Origin: Rachicladosporium sp. CCFEE 5018
Taxonomy: Eukaryota > Ascomycota > Dothideomycetes > Cladosporiales > Cladosporiaceae
Direction: 5' to 3'
Assembly (NCBI GenBank): GCA_002077045.2
Contig: KZ111148.1
Location: 1,107,214 to 1,171,213 of the forward strand
DNA length: 64,000 nt
The position numbers and the translations under genes are program-made. Positions 32,262 to 43,649 of this stretch are shown here, one piece after another. Positions within the stretch are counted from its first letter, which is position 1. The number at the start of each line of letters is the position of its first letter. The notes beneath the pieces are model-generated. The model did no database searches and had not been told where the DNA came from. It worked only from the letters and a program-made list of their open reading frames with translations.

Positions 32262-35200
32262 ATGGCGAGCCCACTCGGATTCCCGCACTCGAGTGCGCCA
32301 CTCAAGACGGTGAAAGAGATACAATTTGGACTCTTCTCGCCCGAAGAGATCAAGAACATGAGTGTTTGCCATATCGAGTACCCCGAGACCATGGACGAGC
32401 AGCGCCACAGGCCGCGCGAGAAGGGCTTGAATGATCCTAAACTCGGCTCCATCGACCGCGCCTACCGATGCGCAACTTGCGGCGAGAGCCAGCAAGAGTG
32501 TCCTGGTCACTTCGGCCACATCGAGTTGGCTGTCCCTGTGTACCATCCTGGTAGGCTGACATTTTCTATGTTTAACATTTCATTTCGCTAATGCGCACGT
32601 GACTAGGCTTCATCAAGAAAGTCAAGGCCATCCTTGAGTCCGTCTGTCACAACTGCGGCAAGCTTTTGGAAGATGAAGTATGTTCCTGATCATCATCGCG
32701 CATTGCGCTCCTGATGTTCCGGACATTCAAGCTGACATGACTTCACTAGCGCAACCCAGCTTTCGCCCAGGCGATCAGGATGCGTGAGGCCAAGCGCCGT
32801 TTCGAGGCAGTGCACAAGATCTGCAAGGCCAAGATGATCTGCGAGCCGGACATTCAGGATGACGGTGGTGACGACTTCAGCGATCCTAAGGCGAAGCTGA
32901 AGCAGAAGGGTCACGGCGGTTGCGGCAACATCCAGCCTGAGGTTCGCAAGGACGCGCTCAAGTTGACTGGTACCTGGAAGCTCCCGAAGGGCGATCAAGA
33001 CGAGGATGGCGACAAGACACCCGAGAAGCGACCCATCACCCCACAGATGGCGCTCAATGTGTTCCGCAACATCTCCCAGCGCGACCTCATGTGCATGGGC
33101 CTGAATGCCGACTATGCTCGCCCGGAGTGGATGGTGCTCACTGTTATGCCAGTCCCTCCACCTGCTGTCCGACCCAGTATCTCCGTTGACGGCACCAGCC
33201 AAGGCATGCGCTCCGAGGATGACTTGACCTACAAGCTGTCGGACATCATCCGCGCCAACTCGAACGTAAAGAGATGTGAACAAGAAGGCTCCCCTCAGCA
33301 CGTGGTCGATGAGTTCATCTCGCTTCTGCAGTACCACGTTGCGACATATATGGACAACGACATCGCCGGCCTGCCCACTGCCCAGCAGAAGTCTGGTCGT
33401 CCTGTCAAGGCCATTCGTGCTCGCTTGAAGTCGAAGGAGGGACGCCTTCGTGGCAATTTGATGGGCAAGCGTGTCGACTTCTCCGCGCGTACGGTCATCA
33501 CTGGTGATCCCAACTTGTCTCTCGACGAGGTGGGTGTTCCTCGATCCATCGCTCGGACTCTCACCTTCCCCGAGCGCGTCAACGCCTACAATCTGAACAA
33601 GATGTACGAGCTGGTGCGCAATGGACCCGATGTTCATCCTGGCGCACGATACGTCATCCGTGCAAGCGGCGACAGAATCGACCTGAAGCACGGCAAGAAA
33701 GAGCAAGTTCGACTTGAGATTGGTGCGATCGTCGAGCGACACATTGTCGATGGCGACTACATCATATTCAACCGCCAGCCTTCGCTGCACAAGGAGTCCA
33801 TGATGGGTCACAGAGTGAGGGTGATGCCTTACTCGACCTTCCGCCTCAACCTGTCCGTCACCTCACCCTATAACGCAGACTTCGATGGTGACGAGATGAA
33901 CTTGCACGTTCCGCAGTCACACGAGACACGCTCTGAGGTTATGAATCTTTGTGCTGTGCCTCTCAACATCGTCTCGCCGCAAAAGAACGGCCCTTTGATG
34001 GGTATTGTTCAGGACACCATGGCTGGCATCTATAAGCTCACTAGGCGTGACACGATGCTTGACCAGCAGCAGGTCATGAACATTCTGATGTGGGTACCTG
34101 GCTGGGATGGCATTGTGCCGCATCCTGCTATCCTCAAGCCCAGCCCCCGCTGGACTGGCAAGCAGCTGATCTCGTACGCTTTCCCCACGGGTCTGAATGT
34201 CTTCCGCTACGACGACAAGGGTGGCCATGCGCCTTTGCAAGATCAAGGTCTGTTGATCCAAAATGGTGAGCTGCAATACGGTCAGCTTGTCAAGAAGGTC
34301 GTGGGTGCGTCTGGAGGCAGTGTTGTTCACGTCATCTACAACGAGCGTGGCTGGGAGGCTGCGGTCAACTTCTTCAACGCCGCCCAGCGCATCGTATGCT
34401 ACTGGCTTCTGCACAACGGCTTCAGTGTCGGCATTGGTGACACTGTCCCCAGCGTCGCTACCGCTCGTGGCATTGAGAACGCTGTTGCTACCGAGAAGCA
34501 GAACGTGGAGGACCTCATCAAAGAGGTGCAAGCAAATGAGCTTGAGCCACTGCCTGGCATGACGATCCGAGAGTCCTTCGAGTCGAGAGCGAAAGCTTAC
34601 CTCGAAGAAGCTCGCAACCAGGCTGGTGACGTCTCCTCAAAGGGTGTCAAGGACTTCAACAACGTCGGTCAGATGGTCAAGTCCGGCTCGAAGGGCTCAT
34701 CTGTCAACATCTCACAGATGACGGCTGCTGTCGGTCAACAGTCGCTGGAGGGCAAAAGATTGCCGTTCGGCTTCAAGTACCGCACGCTTCCTCACTTTCC
34801 CAAGGACGACTACTCGCCTGCTTCTCGCGGCTTCGTCGAGAACTCCTACTTGCGTGGCTTGACACCCACCGAGTTCTTCTTCCACGCCATGGGTGGTCGT
34901 GAAGGTCTGATCGATACTGCGGTCAAGACCGCCGAGACTGGGTACATTCAGCGCCGACTGGTTAAGGCCCTGGAAGAGGTCGCCGTCAAGTACGATGGCA
35001 CTGTCCGCAACTCACATGGCGATATCGTGCAATTCATCTACGGCGAAGATGGTCTTGATGCTGTCTACATTGAGAAGCAGCCACTTGACATTATCAATGG
35101 TTCGCACGAGGCATTTGAGAAGAAGTACAAAGTTGACATCATGGATCCACACAACAAGCGCTTCCGCCTTACCTCCGATGACATTGAGGTGGCTGATGAC

Positions 35201-35715
35201 CTGGTCGGCGACCTTGACGTGCAGCGCCTGTTCGACGAGGAGTTCGAGGCTATTGAGAACGATCGCCTGAAGATTCGCAAGGATCTGCAGGAGCCTGACT
35301 CCGAGAGGCAGCTGCCGCTCAACATCGGCCGCATCATCGAGACGGCCAAGACCAAGTTCCGCATCCGAGATGGTCAGCGCAGTGATCTTGATCCCCGTGA
35401 GACCATCCCGGCTGTCAAGAAGATGCTCGACTCGCTCATAGTAGTGCGAGGCGAGGATCCCTTGACGAAGGAGGCTGATGGGAACGCTACACTGCTTGTC
35501 AAGGCGCTGTATCGCTCACGTTTGGCGTTCAAGAAGCTGGTCAAGCAGGACTTCTTGACTAAGCTGGCGCTTGACAACATCCTTGGTGAGATCCAAGAGC
35601 GCTTCCTCCGCTCTCTCGCCAGCCCGGGAGAGATGGTCGGTGTGCTTGCTGCGCAGTCCATTGGGGAGCCGGCTACACAGATGACGCTGAACACGTTCCA
35701 TTTCGCCGGTGTGTC
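32262..35715 (+). CDS. rpb1: RNA polymerase II largest subunit RPB1 (cut by gap)
   Basis: Exons 32262-32550, 32607-32677 and 32750-35715 give about 1,108 residues before a run of 100 N. The zinc-binding clamp core (CATCGESQQECPGHFGH, then CHNCGK) is followed by the rudder/lid region, the universal NADFDGDEMNLHVPQ metal-A motif of the active site, bridge-helix region (RGFVENSYLRGLTPTEFFFH) and the trigger-loop region start (QSIGEPATQMTLNTFHFAG). Sequence is very conserved. The last third, including the heptad-repeat CTD, should follow and is not found after the gap. The missing piece is probably inside the unresolved gap or on another contig. The subunit catalyses mRNA synthesis in the nucleus. 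Confidence 0.97.
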
Positions 35716-35815
35716 NNNNNNNNNNNNNNNNNNNNNNNNNNNNNNNNNNNNNNNNNNNNNNNNNNNNNNNNNNNNNNNNNNNNNNNNNNNNNNNNNNNNN
35801 NNNNNNNNNNNNNNN
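35716..35815. other. Assembly gap (100 N) inside RPB1
   Basis: Exactly 100 N, the usual placeholder for a gap of unknown length. It interrupts RPB1 just after its trigger-loop segment, and the sequence to the right does not continue that protein. Confidence 0.98.
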
Positions 35816-36378
35816 GACGATACTGGAAGTGACAAAGCCGGACTCGTGGGACGCTGTGTCTGGGCGAAGTCCTGGCCTGCTGGTCACTTAGTCGGGCGCC
35901 TTCTGCTCGGAGGCAATCCTGAGAGGAGTCACGGAGAACAACGCGGCCCAGCGTGTTGCACGGCTGCGGGGTTGGACATTCAAACGCGACGATGAAGGGA
36001 TCTTTCCAACCTCGGAGCGTTCCGAGACCTGGCCTTCAAATTGAGCAGGAACCACGCAAAGCAACGGCAGACATCGCGCCATCGAAACGGCGACCGCCCG
36101 CCATGTTTTCAGCAGCTAAGCGACCCCGATGGCCGAGATACACTGCAGTAGGTTTTCCATTGACCAGACCTGACAGTTGGGTCGTTACAATATTGGAGGA
36201 CGAAAGCGAAGCTTGATACTTCAAGCATCCGCGATAAAGAGCAGAGGTGAGGCGGACGGGTAGAAGGACGACAGCGTGGAGGACCATCGCTTCATGTACA
36301 GCGAAGCTATAAACTCGCAGCAGTAAACTCCACTCAAATGCAGACCAGAAACCAAGATTCATTAATGACTTCTCTTCC
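35816..36378. other. Unassigned sequence right of the gap
   Basis: 563 nt with no recognised protein. Plus-frame readings after the gap (for example TILEVTKPDSWDAV then a stop) do not match RPB1 or its CTD heptads. It may be the 3' region of a gene hidden in the gap, or the 3' flank of the Aurora gene. Confidence 0.4.
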
Positions 36379-37515
36379 TCACTTCCCACCCTGGACACAA
36401 TGCCGCAAAATCCACGGATGTCGCTCCACCTCCTCCAGCGCCAACCGCTTCTCCGGATCCAACACAAGCAATCGCTTTATCAGATCCCTCGCCTCAGCGC
36501 TGAGATTCGTCGGTATAGTCATCTCCCCCCTCGCAATCCTCCTCTGCGTCATAACAGGCGTATCCTCAAACGGCGCCTCCCCCACAAGAAACTCATAAGC
36601 CAGCACGCCCAAACTCCACAGATCAACCTTCTCATCATACCAGTTCTCCTCCCTCCCCGGCCTGATCATCTCCGGCGGCAAATAATCCAGCGTGCCGCAC
36701 ATAGTTTTCCGCCGGTTGTTAGGCGCGTGCACACTCCATCCAAAATCCGAGATTTTGATCTCCCCGTGCAGGCCCACGAGGATATTCTCAGGCTTGATGT
36801 CCCGGTGTATGACGTGCTTCTTATGCAGATACTTCAGCGCACTCGCCATCTGCGCGATATACTGCGCCGCCAAGGGCTCCGCGAACTTGCCCGCTTTGCG
36901 CAAATGCTTGTACAACTCCCCTCTCCCAGCAAACTCCAGAATTAAGAATATCCGCTTGCTATCGTGAAAATGGCCGTATAAGCGCAGCACATTCGGATGC
37001 GCGAGATTAGATTGGATTTCTATCTCGCGCCGGACTTGTTTCTCCACTTTGCCTTGCTGCAGCTCGGATTTGTGCAGTACTTTGAGCGCGCAGACGAAGC
37101 CTGTGCTGCGCGTGCGGGCGAGGTAGACGCGCCCGAATTTGCCTTTGCCGAGGGGTTTGCCGATTTCGAACATGCCTAGGTGGAAGGCTTTGGGGGGTGT
37201 TGGGATGGACTGTGTTATTGGGTCTGCCGAGCTGTCTGAAGGTCGAGATTCGGAGGCTGAGGAGCGGGGCAGGGCTGTGAGTGAGGAGCCTGATTGCGCT
37301 GACTGGGAGGGGAGGGTGATTCTCGTGAGGTGTTGAGGCTTCGAGGTCGTGCTGTTGTTTGCGATCTTTTGGAGAGGGAGCTTGAGGCGTGATTGCGATG
37401 CTGAGAGGGAGGAGGCGAGGGTTTTTGATTTGTTGAAGGGCGCATTGCTGTCGAAGTTCTCGTCTTGCACACTCACACCCTCCAGGGCGCTCGAGAGATA
37501 GTCCACAGTAGCCAT
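36379..37515 (-). CDS. ark1: Aurora-family mitotic kinase (Ipl1/Ark1)
   Basis: A single exon of 378 residues from MATVDYL; an in-frame upstream Met at 37605 would add 30 residues. After a variable Ser-rich N-terminus (about 1-115), the kinase domain starts FEIGKPLGKGKFGRVYLART, with Lys in CALKVLHKSEL, HRDIKPENILV, DFGWSVHAP and the Aurora activation loop RRKTMCGTLDYLPPEM (Thr of RKT is the activating site). It is the chromosomal passenger complex kinase, acting at kinetochores and spindle midzone. Length and motifs match fungal Aurora kinases throughout. Confidence 0.96.
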   Translation of the reverse strand: MATVDYLSSALEGVSVQDENFDSNAPFNKSKTLASSLSASQSRLKLPLQKIANNSTTSKPQHLTRITLPSQSAQSGSSLTALPRSSASESRPSDSSADPITQSIPTPPKAFHLGMFEIGKPLGKGKFGRVYLARTRSTGFVCALKVLHKSELQQGKVEKQVRREIEIQSNLAHPNVLRLYGHFHDSKRIFLILEFAGRGELYKHLRKAGKFAEPLAAQYIAQMASALKYLHKKHVIHRDIKPENILVGLHGEIKISDFGWSVHAPNNRRKTMCGTLDYLPPEMIRPGREENWYDEKVDLWSLGVLAYEFLVGEAPFEDTPVMTQRRIARGEMTIPTNLSAEARDLIKRLLVLDPEKRLALEEVERHPWILRHCVQGGK

Positions 37516-37921
37516 GACGCGCTGTAGTGATTGTGTGTGCTTGCGACAATCTTGCGTGATGCCAATGCTTGATGTCGAGGTTGAGTTTATCGCGAGCGTT
37601 GGCATGACAACATACCGGATTTACGTTAATCCGGGCGATGACACCAGAGATACGCCCGTGACATGCAAGTACATGCAGGTACGACGCAGATCCTCAAATG
37701 AAGGCAGTCGCATATTTCTCCTCAAAGGCCGCCCATTGCCTCATTCTCGAAGGCATCGCACTTCTTCGCCTTGTTGGTCCGGCGTAACACATAGTAGCGA
37801 TTCCCCCTTCAAGGTATCCAAGAACGCCGCAACACTCTGTCTCTCTCCTCCCAGCATCACAGTTCACAATCCGAGTGGGCTGGTGATTCGAAGAGAATCA
37901 CTCGTAGTACTAGCCGCAACG
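37516..37921. promoter_or_regulatory. Divergent promoter region Aurora / glutamate 5-kinase
   Basis: 406 nt between divergent starts, serving both genes if the shorter Aurora start is right. No specific sites recognised. Confidence 0.45.
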
Positions 37922-39356
37922 ATGAAGAGGCACCTGACTATAGTGATCAAGCTGGGTAATTTGCCTCAGGTATACGCTCTGTCTTCTGGCGAACAGTCGT
38001 CCACTGACCACAATTTGCGCAGGCACATCCTCCATAGTGTCCGAGGATACACATGAACCGCTTGTGTCAATCATAGGCACCATTGTCGAAACAGTCGTTG
38101 CATTACGGCGAGATGGCCATCGAGTCATTATATGCTCGTCCGGCGCGATCGGAATGGCATTGCATCTTACCGGCGAACCGAGACGACCCAAGCACCTGCC
38201 AGATGTACAGGCTTTAGCATCGATCGGTCAAGTGAGCCTCATGAACATGTGGACGCAGCAGTTTGCATACTTCAATATGCTTGTCTCTCAAGTCCTGCTC
38301 ACTCGACACGACATCGCAGACCGGAATCAGTACCTTAATGCACAGAACACATTCGCGTCGCTGATGTCGAGAGGCGCAATACCTGTTGTGAACGAGAATG
38401 ACACGATATCGGTTCAGGAGATCAAGTTTGGCGATAATGATACTCTCAGCGCAATCACAGCTGGCATGGTCCAGGCAGACTATCTTTTCCTGATGACTGA
38501 TGTCGACTGCCTGTATGACAAGAACCCAAGAAAACACCCTGACGCTAGACCCATCGAAGTTGTTGAAGATATTGCAGATCTCGACGTTGATGTATCGTCT
38601 GGAGGTTCTTCTCTCGGCACTGGAGGCATGGGTACTAAGCTCACAGCAGCTCGACTGGCTACGGCAGCCGGAGTGACTACAGTGATCACGAGAAGCAGCA
38701 AACCTGGCAATATAGCTAGTATCGTCAGATACGCTGAGAGTCAGAAGGCTGCTGCGAAGAGTCTCGAATCGAGTCTCGAACTGCCTGCTCAATCGACTGC
38801 TGGCATTGCCACCCCAGATTCGTCACAAGCTCCTGACTCTGCAAACAACACAACGATCGACATCGAGATCCCGCCATTGCACACTCGCTTTTTGCCCGAT
38901 CCTCATCCAATCCGAGATCGATATTTTTGGCTACTACACGGATTGGCGCCACACGGAACCCTCTTCATTGACCGCGGTGCCTACACAGCTCTCACCAACG
39001 GTGCTGGCTTGCTACCTGTCGGCGTTGTGGATGTAGAAGGCTCTTTCGGACAGCAGGAATGCGTCCGGCTGAGCATACTGCCTACACGAGAGTCTCCTTT
39101 GAGTGAAGGAGAAGAGGCGGGCCGTGCTCTTGTTAATTACAGCGCCATCGAGATCAAACGCATCAAAGGTCTAAGCAGTCGCAAGATTGCGGAAGTGATA
39201 GGATATGCTGACTCGGAGTATGTGGCATTGAGGGAGAATATTGCCTTCTTTAAGAGGGAGGGTAGTCGGCCTGGCACTCCCAGTGGCGAGCGCGAAAAGG
39301 ACGTGACGCCGAAGCGATATAGTCTGGGACGGCTGAGCAACTATGTAGCTGGGTAG
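37922..39356 (+). CDS. PRO1: Glutamate 5-kinase
   Basis: Exons 37922-37955 (only 34 nt, encoding MKRHLTIVIKLG) and 38023-39356 give 455 residues. The join restores the conserved amino-acid-kinase opening IVIKLGTSSIVSEDTHEPL. Further motifs are ICSSGAIGMAL, NENDTISVQEIKFGDNDTLS, FLMTDVDCLYDKNP and GTGGMGTKLTAARLA. The C-terminal PUA domain follows (GAGLLPVGVVDVEGSFG), as in fungal and bacterial ProB. It phosphorylates L-glutamate with ATP in the first step of proline synthesis in the cytosol and is usually feedback-inhibited by proline. A low-complexity insert (ATPDSSQAPDSANN) separates kinase and PUA parts. Confidence 0.96.
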
Positions 39357-39943
39357 CTTGCCTTCTCGATGGTGTGATTGCAATTACTTTTAATGCCATC
39401 GACGTACTCACGACTGTCCATACTGCCCAACGCTCTCCCGAGCAGCATACGAACGAACAATAACATGGACGCTGCGCACGTGGCTAGCTGGTCGGTCTTG
39501 CATTATTATCAGCGGACGTGGAGCGCGCCTCTGGACTGCAACATAAACTCAGGAAAGTGCTCACGCCGAGCAGTCGAGCAGGGAGATGCTGGTGTAATAA
39601 GCTACACTGGACACACTTGGCACCTCACCCTTACTTCCAGAGTCGGTCTATCGGCACTATGTATGTCTTGTTACCCAGGCTTAGCCCTCCTATTCCTCGG
39701 TTGTATCTTGGTACATTCTGTTACATCCGCTACACATATTCACAGCATAACCCCAAAAGTCTTTCTCCATAAACGCCATCAGTCATGCACCTAGGTTGCC
39801 GTCCTATCTTCGTATTCTACACAGCTGTGGCTTTCGCCAGCCCGCATTCACCTCGGCACACGCACGCCGAGGGGCGAGACGTGCCAAATATAATGCCCTT
39901 AGTGGTCTGCACGTCAGACCAAGCCCCGTGCTGGGAGGCGCAC
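39357..39943. other. Intergenic between convergent genes
   Basis: 587 nt between the stops of PRO1 and the mannosyltransferase-like gene. Plus-strand open frames of up to ~138 codons occur but show no protein features. Confidence 0.4.
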
Positions 39944-41638
39944 TCACGCACTGGCAGTTGCTATCGTGACGATACCACTACCTTGCAAGCTTTTCGCCGC
40001 ACGTGCCGCCTCCGTCTCCTGCAATTCAGCAGGCGTCTTGTACATTGGATTCACTCGATACCGATGATTGTACTCTGCCCAGACATCGAGGTAGCCTCCC
40101 GACTTATCTCTGGAAGGAATACAGACGACGCCTTCCGGTGCCTCGACCTCGCTCCAGTCGATAAGCTCAATTTCCTTCTGGTCATAATCTGTCCTCAACG
40201 TAGTTGGAGCAGGATCGGCAGACTCGATCATGATGTGCCAGTCCTCGATGCTGTACGTAGTCCGCACTTGAGTTGCCATGACGATTCTTGCCTTGCCGTT
40301 GCGGATGTTCCAGATGTCTCGCCCGACGTACTTGCACTCACTGGCGCCGGGACAGTCTTGCTCGAGATAGCCAGGAGCACTCATCAGCTGACCCCAGGTG
40401 CCAAGCGCACCACCTGAGTGTCCGCCAGTCCAGCCGGAAGTGACACTCGAGCGGAAGCGCAAATGGTCGACCGTGAAGAGAGATGCATCAAAGGCTGACA
40501 TGCCTCCCCACCCGCTGTACATTGGAATCGGTAGTCCATCGAGCCAGCGTTGATGGACAGCCCTGGTCTGCGTGAGATAGGCGTCACTCACCCAGCTCTC
40601 ATTGGCCGACATGGGGGTGTATCCGCCCGGGGTTTTGAAGGGATAGACCAGGTCCCCATCAATGCCTCGACCAACCCACATGTCGTACACGCGAGTGACA
40701 TTCGTGTAGACGTACGTATCGTCGTCCTCCGGATCAGACGGCGGCTTATAACCCACTTCGCCTGGCCGGATCTTGCGGTGCACGGTGCCCCAATCCATGC
40801 CGAAGACCATGTCGGCTTTCTGCAACCGCTGCTGATGGACCAGCTCCAGCACATCGCTCGCACACATCATCACGTCGTTGATGAAGATTAGCGTCCCGGT
40901 CTCCGCGTAAGGCATCAAGGGCGTCAACGCTAGATTGCGGATCTCAGACAGCATGACGATACGGTCATTGAAGCCAAAGTCTGAGATCATGCGAGAGGAA
41001 TGGATGAAGATGCCATCCACTTTAAGGGCTTGCAAGGCTGCACCGAAGTCTGACAAGAGCGCGTGTGTTTGATCCATCGAGCCATTCTCGTAGATCGAGA
41101 TATAGACCTTGTTGAACGTCAAGAGGTAGGCTATAGCTTCTAGCAAAGCCAGCGACTGCGCAGGAATTACACCTTCGGAGTCTTTGAGATTGATGGCGAT
41201 GGAGATGACCGAACTTCGCCCAGGTCTCTGCCATCGATGAGACTCTGTGACCGGATGAAGCGCAGTATGCTCATACCGGGATGGATTGAGTGAGCACATG
41301 GGGTACTCGGGCTTCGGTCTGCCAGCATCTTGCATTGTCTTCGCAAAGCGAGACTGTACAGTATCGAACAGCCATGCTAGTGGATCCGTGACGGAGGATG
41401 CACTCACTGGCGCTGTGAAGGGCCGTCCGAGGTTGATGCCTTCAACTTCGATTACGGGACGACTTTCGGACTTCGTCGAAGTGATAGTAGGCCAAGTGAC
41501 GAGTGTCCGTGCTGGATCGTCAGATCTGAGGAATAAGGTCGTGCTGCCAAGGATGAAGAGGATGCTGGCCACCCCTGCCAGGATGTACAGTTGTCTACTT
41601 TGGCTGGAGATGGACGCCCAGCTCACGTTCGCGAACAT
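39944..41638 (-). CDS. CAP59/CMT1-like alpha-mannosyltransferase (GT69-type)
   Basis: A single exon of 564 residues. A short cytosolic tail is followed by a signal-anchor helix (LYILAGVASILFILGST), so a type II Golgi protein is expected. The catalytic part carries SVISIAINLKDSEGVIPAQS, VYISIYENGSMDQTHALLSD, then TLIFINDVMMCASDVLELVH and the conserved ADMVFGMDW. This is the cryptococcal mannosyltransferase 1 family (PF11735), related to CAP59/CMT1 enzymes that add alpha-1,3-mannose to glycans. The acceptor in this fungus is unknown; a cell-wall or secreted glycan role is inference. Confidence 0.9.
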   Translation of the reverse strand: MFANVSWASISSQSRQLYILAGVASILFILGSTTLFLRSDDPARTLVTWPTITSTKSESRPVIEVEGINLGRPFTAPVSASSVTDPLAWLFDTVQSRFAKTMQDAGRPKPEYPMCSLNPSRYEHTALHPVTESHRWQRPGRSSVISIAINLKDSEGVIPAQSLALLEAIAYLLTFNKVYISIYENGSMDQTHALLSDFGAALQALKVDGIFIHSSRMISDFGFNDRIVMLSEIRNLALTPLMPYAETGTLIFINDVMMCASDVLELVHQQRLQKADMVFGMDWGTVHRKIRPGEVGYKPPSDPEDDDTYVYTNVTRVYDMWVGRGIDGDLVYPFKTPGGYTPMSANESWVSDAYLTQTRAVHQRWLDGLPIPMYSGWGGMSAFDASLFTVDHLRFRSSVTSGWTGGHSGGALGTWGQLMSAPGYLEQDCPGASECKYVGRDIWNIRNGKARIVMATQVRTTYSIEDWHIMIESADPAPTTLRTDYDQKEIELIDWSEVEAPEGVVCIPSRDKSGGYLDVWAEYNHRYRVNPMYKTPAELQETEAARAAKSLQGSGIVTIATASA

Positions 41639-42184
41639 GTTGGATTCGAATGGCTTGTGTCCAAGAAGAAAACGGTCCTCGAAGAGATCCAGCGATCGAA
41701 CAGATTTCGTAAATGCTCACCAGTGCTCACCACTGCCTCCCAATTGCAAACACGTTTGCGATCATCATGTGATTGGCCCAGAACCTCATGGCTTGCCAGG
41801 CGTCTTTCGCCTTACGTGTAAAGTAACTTGGCCGTGACGCATGGTCATATGGTATTCTACAACAAAAGAAGAGAAGACCTACAACTCCGTCGCGTGAGAT
41901 CCGACACAGGAGATCACGCAAGCCACATCAGCGCGAATGGCTCAAGCGCGATCATCAAACCCGTGCGTTGTCAGAAGAGGCTTTGGCTTGCTTGCCGCTC
42001 CGATCCCGAACCGGCACAGATTGGGGGTCAATTTGACCGAGGGAAGACGTGCCTAATGCACTGAACATCCAGAATCCAGTCTGCAGTGCTTGCACATGGA
42101 AATAATCCGCGCTGGCTTAGCTGTTTGAGCTTGGCAGCACAGCAACGGCGTGAGCTCTCTCACCTCGAGACGATCTAGGAATCA
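41639..42184. promoter_or_regulatory. Divergent promoter region GT69-like / hydrolase
   Basis: 546 nt between divergent starts. No gene seen. Confidence 0.4.
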
Positions 42185-43318
42185 ATGGTTACGATGGCTT
42201 CGACTGAAGTAGATCCAACGGCCACTCTGAATGCTCTCCTTGAACAACATGTGCAAGTCGGCGGTCTGATCACAGGGATTGCTTCAACGTCGAGCGGCAC
42301 TGCAAATATCTTCAAGAAAGGCTACGCTGACGTCCTGCAAAAACTTCCAGTCGATGATGACCATCAATTTGGTATCGGGAGCATTACCAAGACGTTTGTG
42401 GCGGTGGTGGTGCTCCAATTGGTCGAAGAAGGCAAGCTACATCTTACAGACAGTGTCTCACGTCATTTGAGAGAAGATGTCTATCGAGATATCGACTGCA
42501 TGGCAGATGCCAGCATAAAGCAGCTCCTTAGCCACCGCGCTGGCATCGACAACTGGGAAGCAGATCCAGTGTGGCTTGTCAATGGGCGAGGTCGAGAAAT
42601 GCGCTTAAGCTATATTTGGGAGCATGCAGAAACACTGGAGTATATTCGTCGGCCTAAACGCTTCGCTCCTGAGCCTGAGGCTTTCTACTACGCCGACACC
42701 AACTACACCGTACTAGGTCTGGTTATCGAGGCGGTCACGCAAACGACAGCGGCAACGCAGATCCGACAACGTATCCTTGACCCGCTGGGATTGCATCGAA
42801 CGTGTCTCGAAGGTTTCGAAGAGCGCGATGAGAAGAACGCGCCTCGTCGATACCACCTCAACACTGCACAGTTTCGCGACTCAGCAGGAATCAGCGACAA
42901 ATTTTCACTCGTAGGCGATGGACTGATCGATGTCACTGGCTCCAACCTGTCAGGTGCGTGGCTTGCCGGCGGTATGATCTCTACTGCTGCAGATTTGCTG
43001 AAGTTTGGGGCTGCAATGCAGCAACACAAATTGCTCAAGCGTGAAAGTGTTGCAGTCATGCAGAGCTTCCAGCCTGCGACCCCGGGAATGGAGATGGGCT
43101 GCGGCCTGTTTCGGCTGCAGACCGAGACTGTAGGTCCATGGCTCGGTCATTTCGGTGCTGTACTAGGATTCTCTGCTGGACTGTGGTGGCAGCATGACTG
43201 TGTAGTGTGTGTACTTACAAATGTTGGCACGCTGCAGACAGGTGAGCAGTCTGCCATGACGACTTTGATTCGTGAGTCAAAGTTCCTGAACATAGCAGTA
43301 GATCTAGTTAGTGAGTAG
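42185..43318 (+). CDS. Beta-lactamase-fold serine hydrolase (class C/esterase-like)
   Basis: A single exon of 377 residues without signal peptide. The nucleophile motif SxxK is SITK (Ser66, Lys69, in FGIGSITKTF). The second motif is YADTNYTVLGL, with Asp at the third place of the usual YxN. A third motif HFGAVLGF (HxG type) lies near the C-terminus. Family members hydrolyse esters, amides or act on polyketide intermediates; fungal copies include LovD-like transesterases and many of unknown substrate. There is no polyketide synthase nearby, so a general esterase/peptidase role is more likely than a pathway-specific one. Confidence 0.88.
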   Translation: MVTMASTEVDPTATLNALLEQHVQVGGLITGIASTSSGTANIFKKGYADVLQKLPVDDDHQFGIGSITKTFVAVVVLQLVEEGKLHLTDSVSRHLREDVYRDIDCMADASIKQLLSHRAGIDNWEADPVWLVNGRGREMRLSYIWEHAETLEYIRRPKRFAPEPEAFYYADTNYTVLGLVIEAVTQTTAATQIRQRILDPLGLHRTCLEGFEERDEKNAPRRYHLNTAQFRDSAGISDKFSLVGDGLIDVTGSNLSGAWLAGGMISTAADLLKFGAAMQQHKLLKRESVAVMQSFQPATPGMEMGCGLFRLQTETVGPWLGHFGAVLGFSAGLWWQHDCVVCVLTNVGTLQTGEQSAMTTLIRESKFLNIAVDLVSE

Positions 43319-43649
43319 GCAACCACTGACACTGTACAACATAATGACAATCGCCACCAAGCTGGCCTGCTCGTGCAAGTCTGTTCCAGTGATGCGAATC
43401 CCCTTGCGGCTCATCGCACTTCTTCATGCTCCCAGCAAATCCAGCGTTTTCAATGACGCCCCTGCCCTGTCGTTTCATTCCAGTAGTATGGAACATTTGA
43501 CGCAGCGTATATGAGTTGTGACGTGGTAGAGCATGGATTGATGGTGCTGGTCAGGCCGACATGAATTGCTGCCTCAGTCCATATTTTAGCATCCAGTGAA
43601 TCCACCTCAATGAAGTTCGAACATGCACTTTCTTCGAGGATAACACAGC
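43319..43649. other. Short intergenic spacer
   Basis: 331 nt between two plus-strand genes; presumed terminator of the hydrolase and promoter of tip41. Confidence 0.4.

Noticed and set aside
32693..33811. Minus-strand open frame of 372 codons
   Set aside because: It is antisense to the strongly conserved RPB1 exon 3.
35816..35890. Continuation of RPB1 after the gap
   Set aside because: Neither open plus frame resembles the RPB1 jaw or CTD heptads; stop after about 25 codons in the best-looking frame.
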